Assembly: GCA_946404495.1 (NCBI GenBank)
Contig: CAMJDT010000009.1
Span: 1 to 53,935, forward strand
Direction: 5' to 3'
DNA from: an uncultured Bacteroidales bacterium
GTDB lineage: Bacteria; Bacteroidota; Bacteroidia; Bacteroidales; Paludibacteraceae
DNA: 53,935 bases
The translations under genes were made by a program, and so were the position numbers. This document shows positions 40,301-49,500 of the stretch, piece by piece. The notes below the pieces were generated by a model. It ran no database searches and was not told the DNA's origin. It worked only from the letters and a program-made list of their open reading frames with translations. Position 1 is the stretch's first letter. The number at the start of each line of letters is the position of its first letter.

Positions 40301-43300
40301 ATGAAACGGATAACTGCTATCTTTGCCCTCTTACTCGGAGTGATGACTGCTGCATTTGCTGCATCCCAGCCTGCGTGGTATAACGATGTTACCTCCATCA
40401 CTGCTAACGGGCAGTACTATATCTATTCCGCGAACGGAAGCGGATTCATGGAAGCAGGTAATAGCAGTGTGGTTGTGGCTACGAAAACCGCAACGCCTTC
40501 TTTGTTTACGATTACCAAGGGTAATGAGGGACAGACCTATTCAGGAACAAAATATGTGGTTTCTTACCAAACGCATTCTTGTGGCCCTGTAGGTAAAAGT
40601 ACCACCGACGGTACTACGCTCGTCTGGACCTTGATGGATAATACCTATTGGAATATTCATGGCAAGTATAAGTTTTTAGGTACCAAATATGCTGCCCTGA
40701 AATACGAAAGTGGAGGATATGATGCAGCAGCGAATGTGTTGGGTCAGTTGGAAACGCAAACGGGTGCTGAATACCAGTGGTACCTCGTTTCCCAAAACCA
40801 ATATACCCTTCACTGGTTGATATATGATTTCGATGTACTCAAAGAATCAGTCAATCTTTCCTCGTATTCCACCACGGTACATCAGGACATTTACGCAGCT
40901 TTGGCAACTGCGATGACGCCCTCATTCAATATTAAGACGTCCACCGCCGCTCAGGTGCAGACCGCTTACGACAACCTCGTCGCTGCCAAAGCCGCCGCAG
41001 ATGCCTATCCGGCTCAATACCAGACTGCCCTTCAGGCCTTTACCGATAAGCGTACCTCCGCACAGAGTTATACTGCCGGTACGATCCCCACGGCTGTCTA
41101 TGACCTCCTCCACGCCTACGACAACCTGACGCCCGACGTGGTGACTACCTCGATTGCCGACCTCAATACGGCGACCACCAACCTCGATAATGCCATCCAA
41201 TCGGCCGATGCTACCGGCACTCCCTATCTCGCAGCACTCGATCAGGTCACTGCTGTTCGCTCCTCCGACCTTGGTGACGGCGACCTTACGCCTGTCATCA
41301 CCGCACTGAATACCATCGTTACGCAACTCAACGCTGCCCTCACGGCCTCTGATATAGCCACGGCAATCAGCGCCCTCAAGCAGGTCGATGCCATCACCTT
41401 CGTCAATACCAACTTTACGGTAGGTGAGACGCTCGCTAATATGGCGACTGCCGCCTCCGCTCAGACTATTGCCTATACATCTAAGGACCTCTCGACGGTC
41501 AACGCTTCCATGAAGGCGCTCAAGAGCGGTACTTGCGACATCGAGGCATATACGCCCGGCAATGCTACCTACTATCCCTTCCGCCGTATCGGAACGGTTA
41601 CGATCGGTAATACCCTGCCTACCGTCACCGTCACGGCCTCCGACATTACCTATCCGGCGACGACGCATACCTCGCGTCTGACCCTCACTTCCGGTAGTAC
41701 CCCCGGCACGCTTTCTTGGAACGAACCCGACGTCTCGCTCGCTCCCGGTACCTACACCAATCTCTCCGTCCACTTCACGCCGACCAACACCTCTGTCTAT
41801 GCAGAGATCGATGTCACCACCACCCTCCGCGTCCTGGCTCCCACTACCTACGGCACTGCTACCGGCGGTTGCTGCCCGGGCTCTAATTATTACTATCCTG
41901 CTAACGGACAGACCTATCCCGTTGGCACGCACACCGTCACCCTTACCCGTCGCAACCACCTCGGCGGCGACTCTATCGTGACCCTTACCGTCACCAACTA
42001 TACATCCTATCCCGATAAACATCAGTACGTCACCATTTGCCATGGTCAGACCTTCCTTTGGAACTGTGACCAACTGACCACCTCCGGCGACTACCACTTT
42101 ACCGGCATGACTTCTCACGGCTGCGACTCCATCGTGACGCTCCACTTAACCGTCTTGCCTGCCTCTACCAACACCTTTACCAAGACCATTGCGATTGGTA
42201 CTCCCGAGTACTGGCGTAACTTTGATCTCAGCACCTATTCGGTTGGCGACCACGAACTCCGCGACACCCTCACATCCTCTGTCGGCTGCGACTCCGTGCT
42301 CATCCTTAACCTCACCGTCATCCCCAAGGGCCCCGACACCTACGGCTTCGACTCCGCCTATGTCTGCCCGGGCGATACGGCCGTTTATATGGGACAAAAG
42401 ATGGTGCGCCCCGGTGCGTACCCCTTTGTCATTCCCAACACCGTCTATGGTGACTCCATCATCACCTTCTACGTACGCAACTATCCCGTCTATAGCAAGC
42501 GATCCAACCGTGTCCTCCATCAGGGTACCAACTACAAATGGCGCGGACGCCAACTCTCCGGCTACGACGAGGGTTCCTACGTCATCTGGGATAGCCTCAA
42601 GTCCGTCTACGGCTGCGACTCGCTCTTCTATCTGACCCTTACGATCCTCCCGCCCGAGACCCAATACGGCGATGTCTATTATTCGATCTGTCCGGGTGAC
42701 ACCTTATTATATAATAACACCCAGTACACCGACTCCGGCCTCTATTCGATCCTCGTGCCCGAGAAGAGTATCTATCGCGGCGACTCCATCGTCCGGCTCC
42801 ACCTCGCGTTCTATTCCACCTTCTTCCACTCCTCGCGCCGTATCATCTACGAGGGACAGCATTACACTTGGCGCGGACGCGACCTCGGTACCTATCCCGT
42901 AGGCGATACTTGGATCAGCGATACGCTCCAGACCTCTCACGGCTGCGACTCTATCTACCGCCTCTACCTCACCGTCAACGAGGTACCGACCACCTATCGT
43001 TACGACACAGCCTATCTCTGCGATGGAGCTTCAATGCGTTACTTCCGCGATACGATCATCTCCACCTCGGGTGATTATACCTTCCGTACCACCAATTACC
43101 TCGGCGGCGACTCGATCATCCGTCTGCACGTAGAGACCCACTCATCCTTCCGTGCCGAACGCTACGATACCATCACCCAGGGCGATGTCATCCGTTGGCG
43201 CGGACGCGAGCTCTATCTCCGTCCTTTCGACCATTATCTGGCCGACACCTTCACTACCGTCTATGGCTGTGACTCCATCTATAGCCTCTACGTACACGTC

Positions 43301-44404
43301 TATCCGCGTCAGTATACCATCATTGAGGAGATGGATGCTTGCCAGAACTCCTATCGCACTTGGCGCGGTATGCCTGTGCCGACCGACTCTGTCGGCTTCT
43401 TCCCCGAAGTCCTGACCAAGCATTTCTATTCGGGCTACGATGCCGACTCCGTCTATGTCTTGAACCTCACCGTCAATCCCTCGCCCGTCACGCATTTCTA
43501 TCTCACTTGGCGGCAGGGTCACCAGAAGACATGGTATCAGGAGCACTTCTCGACCCTTGCTCCGGGCTTCTATACCTTCACCAGCGGTCGCTTCCTCCAC
43601 ACCGTCTACGGCTGCGACAGTCTTGAGGTGATGCACCTCCAGGTACTGCCCACCACCTACGGCCTCCTCGATGTCAACCTCTGCCCGGGTGAGACCTTCA
43701 ATTACTACGGTAAGACCTATTCTGCCGAAGGCACCTACACCGTCGTCATCGACAACCACTACTGTGGTAAGGATACCCTCGGCTTCGGTCCGCAGGCGCT
43801 GCAGGCACACGGTGACTCCATCATTACGCTCAATATCCACCGTCGTCCCACCTACGACCTGCATCCCGAGATGCGTGCGCAGTACGGTGATGTCTTCTGG
43901 TGGAGAGGCCAACGCTACGTCCTCGAGGTCGGTACCTTCATCTTCCGCGATACCACCAAGTCGCAGTACGGCTGCGACTCGATGACTACCATGACCGTCA
44001 TCGTCGACCGTGCACAACAGACCATCGCTTGGAATCCCGACGTACTCTCCGTACACGTCGCCGATTCTATCTTACTGTCTGCTACGGCCTCCAGCGGTCT
44101 GCCGGTATCCTTCACCTCGTCCAGCCTCTTCTACGCTTATGTCAACGAGGGCAGCTGGCTCATCGGCCGCGTTGAGGGTAAGGCTACTATTACGGCTTCG
44201 CAGAACGGTGACGCCAATTACTACGCCGCCCCGCCGGTTCAGTACGTCTTCGATATCCTCGAACCCCTGCCCTACAAGGATCTCCCGTCCGTTCCCGACG
44301 ATCCCTCGTCCCTCTCCGCCCCCGTCAAACTCCTCCGCGACGGCCGCCTCTACATCCTCACCCCCGATGGCCTATTTGACGCCTTAGGCAATAAGATTGA
44401 ATAA
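40301..44404 (+). CDS. Giant secreted repeat protein with GCDS modules
   Basis: A 1367-residue secreted protein, recognised only by architecture. Signal peptide MKRITAIFALLLGVMTAAFA; a first globular region to about 205; a helical FIVAR-like region of about 200 residues (AYDNLVAAKAAADAYPAQYQ and similar); then about 12 beta modules of 70-90 residues, each with W-x-G-x near the start and a GCDSI or GGDSI turn before LxLxV (for example YGCDSIYSLYVHVYP). A last Ig-like domain precedes the tail VKLLRDGRLYILTPDGLFDA, which resembles the tail of the 1952-aa protein. Probably exported to the cell surface, perhaps by type IX secretion; an adhesin role is a guess. An ATG four codons upstream is possible. 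Confidence 0.8.
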   Translation: MKRITAIFALLLGVMTAAFAASQPAWYNDVTSITANGQYYIYSANGSGFMEAGNSSVVVATKTATPSLFTITKGNEGQTYSGTKYVVSYQTHSCGPVGKSTTDGTTLVWTLMDNTYWNIHGKYKFLGTKYAALKYESGGYDAAANVLGQLETQTGAEYQWYLVSQNQYTLHWLIYDFDVLKESVNLSSYSTTVHQDIYAALATAMTPSFNIKTSTAAQVQTAYDNLVAAKAAADAYPAQYQTALQAFTDKRTSAQSYTAGTIPTAVYDLLHAYDNLTPDVVTTSIADLNTATTNLDNAIQSADATGTPYLAALDQVTAVRSSDLGDGDLTPVITALNTIVTQLNAALTASDIATAISALKQVDAITFVNTNFTVGETLANMATAASAQTIAYTSKDLSTVNASMKALKSGTCDIEAYTPGNATYYPFRRIGTVTIGNTLPTVTVTASDITYPATTHTSRLTLTSGSTPGTLSWNEPDVSLAPGTYTNLSVHFTPTNTSVYAEIDVTTTLRVLAPTTYGTATGGCCPGSNYYYPANGQTYPVGTHTVTLTRRNHLGGDSIVTLTVTNYTSYPDKHQYVTICHGQTFLWNCDQLTTSGDYHFTGMTSHGCDSIVTLHLTVLPASTNTFTKTIAIGTPEYWRNFDLSTYSVGDHELRDTLTSSVGCDSVLILNLTVIPKGPDTYGFDSAYVCPGDTAVYMGQKMVRPGAYPFVIPNTVYGDSIITFYVRNYPVYSKRSNRVLHQGTNYKWRGRQLSGYDEGSYVIWDSLKSVYGCDSLFYLTLTILPPETQYGDVYYSICPGDTLLYNNTQYTDSGLYSILVPEKSIYRGDSIVRLHLAFYSTFFHSSRRIIYEGQHYTWRGRDLGTYPVGDTWISDTLQTSHGCDSIYRLYLTVNEVPTTYRYDTAYLCDGASMRYFRDTIISTSGDYTFRTTNYLGGDSIIRLHVETHSSFRAERYDTITQGDVIRWRGRELYLRPFDHYLADTFTTVYGCDSIYSLYVHVYPRQYTIIEEMDACQNSYRTWRGMPVPTDSVGFFPEVLTKHFYSGYDADSVYVLNLTVNPSPVTHFYLTWRQGHQKTWYQEHFSTLAPGFYTFTSGRFLHTVYGCDSLEVMHLQVLPTTYGLLDVNLCPGETFNYYGKTYSAEGTYTVVIDNHYCGKDTLGFGPQALQAHGDSIITLNIHRRPTYDLHPEMRAQYGDVFWWRGQRYVLEVGTFIFRDTTKSQYGCDSMTTMTVIVDRAQQTIAWNPDVLSVHVADSILLSATASSGLPVSFTSSSLFYAYVNEGSWLIGRVEGKATITASQNGDANYYAAPPVQYVFDILEPLPYKDLPSVPDDPSSLSAPVKLLRDGRLYILTPDGLFDALGNKIE

Positions 44405-44408
44405 ACTA

Positions 44409-44426
44409 CTATCGAGATCTCCAAAA
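44409..44426. repeat. Single CTCGA-type repeat copy
   Basis: TATCGAGATCTCCAAAAA just after the stop of the giant gene; the same string type recurs at the end of the array 45191-45352 (GAGATCTCCAAAAA). Confidence 0.6.
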
Positions 44427-44439
44427 ATAACTGTCTCTT

Positions 44440-45180
44440 ATGAAATTCGGCCGCCCCACCTATTTTTGGCTCAATACCTGGGTCTTTGCCAACGTCATCC
44501 AACTCGCTACGCAAGACTTCTGCAAGACCTTTCTTAACCTCCGAAACGATCCCTGCGGCCGCCAATTTGACCAGATGACCCAAGCAGCTCGATCCGGTGT
44601 GGCTAACATCGCCGAAGGCTCCTCGCGGCATGACACTTCGCGTGAAACAGAAATGCGCCTGACGGATGTCGCTCGTGCCAGCCTTACCGAACTCTCTAAT
44701 GACTATTTCAATTGGCTTCTCCAACACGAGCAAAACCCTTGGTCAATCCATTCTCCGGAGTTTCTCCAACTCAAGGCTGTACAACTCGACCGTATCACCT
44801 ACTCCGAAGATGTCCTCTATGAAAGCAGTAAGCATATCTTGGCTCAGAAACATAAGTTTGATGCGTGGCTTAAATCAGATGATTCTATTCAGGTAGCACG
44901 CTGTATACTCGTTCTCTGCGATCGACTTATCACGATGCTTAGTAAGCAACTTGAGAGTAACTTACAATCCTTTACCGAACAAGGTGGTTTTACCGAAGCC
45001 CTTACTGCCGAACGTCTTCAACACCGTGCCGAGCAAGCAGAGAAGGAAGAAGTCCCTCTCTGTCCTAAATGCGGTAAACCAATGGTCAAACGTCTTGCCA
45101 AAAAAGGCTCCAATTCCGGCAAACCCTTCTGGAGCTGTCCCTCTTATCCCGATTGTAAAGGAACCAGAAAATGTGAATAA
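44440..45180 (+). CDS. Four-helix-bundle protein with topoisomerase-type zinc ribbon
   Basis: A 246-residue cytoplasmic protein. The N-terminal two thirds is helical and resembles the four-helix-bundle family related to 23S rRNA intervening-sequence proteins (MTQAARSGVANIAEGSSRHD, LTDVARASLTELSNDYFNWL). The C-terminus is a C4 zinc finger as in topoisomerase I tails (LCPKCGKPMVKRLA then FWSCPSYPDCKGTRKC). The combination corresponds to what I know as four helix bundle suffix domain proteins; function unknown, nucleic-acid binding likely. It is flanked on both sides by CTCGANNN repeats, suggesting a mobile or recently acquired unit. Confidence 0.82.
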   Translation: MKFGRPTYFWLNTWVFANVIQLATQDFCKTFLNLRNDPCGRQFDQMTQAARSGVANIAEGSSRHDTSRETEMRLTDVARASLTELSNDYFNWLLQHEQNPWSIHSPEFLQLKAVQLDRITYSEDVLYESSKHILAQKHKFDAWLKSDDSIQVARCILVLCDRLITMLSKQLESNLQSFTEQGGFTEALTAERLQHRAEQAEKEEVPLCPKCGKPMVKRLAKKGSNSGKPFWSCPSYPDCKGTRKCE

Positions 45181-45190
45181 TTTCGCGATT

Positions 45191-45352
45191 ACTCGACGCG
45201 TCGTGATCTCGTGATATCGAGATCTCGAAAATCCACTCGACATCTCGAGACCTCCAAAAATATCACTCGATATCTCGAGACCTCGACATCTCGAGATTTC
45301 GAAAAAACACTCGACATCTCGACGTCTCGAGACCTCGAGATCTCCAAAAAAA
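45191..45352. repeat. 8-bp CTCGANNN tandem array
   Basis: About 160 bp of octamers (CTCGACAT, CTCGAGAC, CTCGATAT, CTCGAGAT) in three blocks separated by A-rich spacers. Many units contain CTCGAG or CGAGATCTCG palindromes, so the array can fold on itself. Related sequence at 52837-52917. Confidence 0.88.
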
Positions 45353-45462
45353 CTTTATATCCCATTTTTAAGACCAATCCCAAAATTTGCTAACTCAAAT
45401 TGGCAAAATAATATACGATTTTTAATAAACTCTTCTAATTCGTTGGGAAAAAGCTCGGAAGA

Positions 45463-45494
45463 TTTGCACAGTTGCGAAATTTGTTGTAATTTTG
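45463..45494 (+). promoter_or_regulatory. Promoter of the BRO-type gene
   Basis: TTTG, 20 nt, TAATTTTG. Nearly the same sequence (TTTGCACAGTT, AAATTTGTTGTA, TTTGCA blocks) forms the promoter at 52447-52478. Confidence 0.84.
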
Positions 45495-45496
45495 CA

Positions 45497-45549
45497 GCGT
45501 GATTACTATGCGTCATTGCGTATTCAATCACGCTTACTTACTAAGTAAG
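45497..45549. promoter_or_regulatory. Two adjacent inverted repeats in the BRO-gene leader
   Basis: GCGTGATT ... AATCACGC (45497-45504 / 45526-45533, 21-nt loop), followed directly by CTTACTTA-C-TAAGTAAG (45533-45549). They begin 2 nt behind the -7 box, a position suited to an operator or to an RNA structure at the 5' end. Confidence 0.6.
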
Positions 45550-45581
45550 TATAGCAAGCTGCAAAGATAATAACCATATAT

Positions 45582-45642
45582 AAAATAGAAACTACCAATT
45601 GGCATAGGCAAGACAATAACCACTCACCTATCACCAATAACC
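45582..45642. repeat. 61-bp direct repeat, upstream copy
   Basis: From AAAATAGAAACT to CACCAATAACC. Identical to 46507-46567 at 58 of 61 positions by eye. It ends 10 nt before the BRO-type start codon. Confidence 0.92.
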
Positions 45643-45652
45643 ATTATAAACA

Positions 45653-46504
45653 ATGCCACAACAGGAAGCAATAAAACTATTTGAGCAGGCGAGGATACGT
45701 ACCGCTTGGGACGAGGACCAGGAGAAATGGTTCTTCTCGGTAGTGGACGTGATTGCTGTGCTGACGGATAGTGTAGATGCAAGAACGTATTGGAAGGTAC
45801 TTAAGAATAGGCTCAGTAAAGAGGGAAATGAAACGGTTACAAATTGTAACCAGTTGAAATTTACTGCTGCTGATGGTAAGAAACGTCTTACCGATGTAGC
45901 AGATGCGGAGCAGATCTTCCGACTCATACAATCGATACCCTCTAAGAAGGCAGAACCCTTTAAGTTGTGGCTGGCGCGAGTAGCAAAGGAGCGTTTGGAT
46001 CAACTGCAAGATCCGGAATTGAGTATTCAGCAGGCTTTGCGAGATTATAAGCGCCTTGGGTATTCAGACAACTGGATTAACCAACGCCTCAAGAGTATTG
46101 AGATTCGCAAGGACCTGACAGACCAGTGGGATCAGCACGGAGTGCAAGAGGGGCAAGAATATGCAACGCTGACAGATATCATCTATCAGACATGGTCTGG
46201 AAAGACTGCACGGCAGTATAAGAAGTTTAAGGGGCTGAAGAAAGAGAATCTGCGTGACAATATGACCAACGAGGAATTTGTGCTGAATATGTTAGCGGAA
46301 CTATCCGCGACAAGTATCACGAGGGCACGCGACCCGAAAACGTTGGATGAAAACAAACAATGTGCGGCTGAGGGTGGAGAAGTGGCGAGAGTCGCACGCC
46401 AAGAATTGGAAGCCAAAACAGGCAGAGAGGTGGTGAGTCCGCTGAGCGCAAAACGTTTCTTCGGAGGACAACAACCGAAATTGGAATTAGAAAACAAAGA
46501 ATAA
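45653..46504 (+). CDS. BRO/DinD-type DNA-binding protein
   Basis: A 283-residue protein of the Bro-N (phage antirepressor-like) group. The N-terminal 100 residues carry RTAWDEDQEKWFFSVVDVIA, VLTDSVDARTYWKVLKNRL and the domain end FKLWLARVAKERLDQLQDPE; the remainder is helical and charged (YKRLGYSDNWINQRLKSIEI, LRDNMTNEEFVLNMLAELS) as in DinD-like bacterial relatives. Bro-N domains bind DNA and are common in phages and mobile elements. The gene sits between two 61-bp direct repeats and behind its own promoter and inverted repeats, which suggests a cassette and possibly self-regulation. Confidence 0.85.
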   Translation: MPQQEAIKLFEQARIRTAWDEDQEKWFFSVVDVIAVLTDSVDARTYWKVLKNRLSKEGNETVTNCNQLKFTAADGKKRLTDVADAEQIFRLIQSIPSKKAEPFKLWLARVAKERLDQLQDPELSIQQALRDYKRLGYSDNWINQRLKSIEIRKDLTDQWDQHGVQEGQEYATLTDIIYQTWSGKTARQYKKFKGLKKENLRDNMTNEEFVLNMLAELSATSITRARDPKTLDENKQCAAEGGEVARVARQELEAKTGREVVSPLSAKRFFGGQQPKLELENKE

Positions 46505-46506
46505 TT

Positions 46507-46567
46507 AAAATAGAAACTGTTAATTGGCATAGGCAAGACAATAACCACTCACCTATCACCAATAACC
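46507..46567. repeat. 61-bp direct repeat, downstream copy
   Basis: Second copy of 45582-45642, starting 2 nt after the BRO-type stop codon and ending 19 nt before the start of the 1952-aa gene. The part ACCACTC ACCTATC ACCAATA is again heptamer-like. Confidence 0.92.
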
Positions 46568-46586
46568 TTATAAAAAAACGCAAGAT

Positions 46587-49500
46587 ATGAAGAAAAATTA
46601 CTCAGTAAATACAACTAACTCTGGGAACCACTTCGGGACTCCCTCTCGTCTTTCTTCCCTCCTCCCCCTCCTCCTCGTAGCCTTCACCCTCTTCGGTGTG
46701 AATGAGAGTGCGTGGGGACAAACGTATGATAATGGTACTTGGTATTCGTTGTATGACATGAATGAATATAAACGCTCAACTGCTATCGGCGGCGAGATTC
46801 ATACATACGGTAATGTTTTTATACCAAATAATGGTACTTTTAGTCTAGAATCAAAGCTTCCTGGAAATAATCAAAATAGCTCAATAGTAAGCACTAGTTC
46901 AGCAGATCCTAAAAGTTACGATTATGGAGTATCGAATTATACATTGAAAGTAGGTGGTGTTTCTTCTGCTGTTTCTCAGAATATATCGATTAAAACAGAC
47001 AAAAACCATTATACTACAGGAATTATTTTTAAAGTAGACTGGTATTATTATACGTATACTTATACATACAATTATCAAACTATATCTGGTGACGGAATAT
47101 CTCAAACTACTTCAAGTGTAGCTGTTGATTATGAGTATACATTAGGCAATACTCTTAGGGATGTTTACATAAAAAACGTAAAAGTTCCGATGGCGAAACA
47201 TATTCGTTTGGTGAAGGATGGTGAAGCAAACGGAGCAACGAGCATATCAAAGAGTTTTGGCAGCGTTACATGGGGGACGACATCTAATGCTCAAACGGTT
47301 AATTTCCGTTCATTCTTAACAGACAATAACATTACCGTTGAATTGACCAGCGGTGATGCAGAAGTATGGCGTTTAGGTACAAGTAGCAATAAGACTGGCA
47401 AGATTACAAATAGTAAAGATGGCTACACTTACGCGATAGGAGCCAATAAATTTGCTTATAATGGAACGGGCGCTTGTAATGCATCAGATGCAAGTGTGAA
47501 GGGTATGGCTTCCGGTTATGACTTTGTAGTTTATTTCTGCCCGAAGGCAGCAACCAGTTATTCTGGAACGATTACTATTTCCGATGGAACGAGTACGGCA
47601 ACCGTAACATTGTCAGGAACGGGTATCAAGCGTAATCAAACTATTCAGAATTTCTCAACGACGGCAAAAACGCACTGGACGTCGGATGCCATTCCTGCTT
47701 TTGCAGCATATACGACGGATAATACTTCCGGTGAGGCTAATGATTTGCTGATTACTTACACGACCAGTGATAATCAAATCGCAACTGTTGCTGATAATGG
47801 CGCAGTAACTATTAAGAAGGGAGGTAACAACAATGATACGCAAGTAACGCTCCGCGCTACGCAAGCCGGTAACGATTGGTATAACTCAACTTATAAAGAG
47901 GTGACATATACCATCAATAAGGTAACACCTGTTGTAACATGGCCGACGATCGCTACTGACTTGAAATATAATGAAGAATGTGCAGTCGGAGATAAAGTAT
48001 CCCAACACTGGAGCGGAGGCTCGGCTAAGGACGACAAGCAAAATCCGAATCTTACTGTTGCCGGCTCGTTTACTTGTGATGATGCATTAGTTCCTGCAAA
48101 GAATACAACGGGTTATACTGCCTATTTTACGCCGACCAATGGTGATTGGTATAATTCGACTAATATGAAAATCTATGGAACAGTTGAAAAGGCAGATCAG
48201 ACGCTCACTTGGAATCTGGATGAAAGTGAGGAATATACGGACGGAACGACTTTCGATGCTTCAGCTACTTCCGAAATGACGATCACCTATTATATCGATG
48301 CAGAACATTCTGATATACACGAAGGTGAAACCATTGCTGATATAGCGGAAGTAAATGAAAATATATTAACCGTACGAATGGCAAACAGAACGATTACTGT
48401 TTGTGCATATCAGGCCGGTGACGATAACTGGATGAGATCTGATACGGTTTGCAAAACGTTTAGAACCTGTGGTACCAAGCCGAATAACTGGGATGACGTA
48501 GTAGCACAACGTATTACCTACGGACAGCCTCTTGCGGAAGCAAAACTGACCGGAGATGTGAAGTTGGTGACTCCGTCTAATACGACTGTAATTGCCGGTA
48601 AACTGACTTGGGAGGATACTACCATCGTGCCGAAAGCCGGTCATCATAAAGAGTATAAGGTGATATTTACCCCGAACAACCGCAATCAATTCGGATCAGT
48701 CACCTTCCCTGTGGCTGTAGATGTGGATAAAGCGACTCCCGAACTGGTATGGAATATCGGAGATGTACTGCGCGGAGACTCCAAATATACGAACTTTGTG
48801 GTTTCGACCAACACCGATCCCGAGGCTGTACTGACAATCAGTACTACCGGTCAGTTAAGCGTAACGGGTAATGTCTTGACGACAAACAATGTCTCGGAAG
48901 ATGCTACCGGAAGAATTACCGTAAGTTTGGGCGCAACGACCAACTATAATGCACTATCCCAGACTGCAGTAAAGAACGTAACGATTAAACCCCGAGTAAA
49001 TATCTGCTTGCCTGTTACGGTGACAGACCAAACGTTAGATATGATCGTTAATTCCAAAGAAACGTATGCGTGGTATTCTTCTAGTGGCGAAATTAATTCA
49101 ACCTATCGTGTAGCACTGACTAATTTTGACGTGAGATATACGCAAGTTGTCGGTATCGGTTTAGGTAGTTGGCAGGACGGTTTGACGGGTGTTTCATGGA
49201 ATAAGATTAAGAATCTGATTAAAGGTGAAGGTGAGTTCGAATGGGAACCGAAGTATATTGATTTATCTTTTACCGGTGTGCCGGATAGTATTAAATTTAG
49301 CACCGCTTTGCAGAGTGTCTCATTTGACCTCTTAGGATGGCATACCGTTAATCCGACTGCCGATACGTGGCTGGTGTTTGAAAGTGTTGACGGTAATTTC
49401 GGCTCAACGCCTATAGCTACACAAGACGGAGCAACATCGTTCAATGTGCAACTGCAACCTACGACCCGTTATGTCCGCATTGAATATAGAGGTAACTTTA

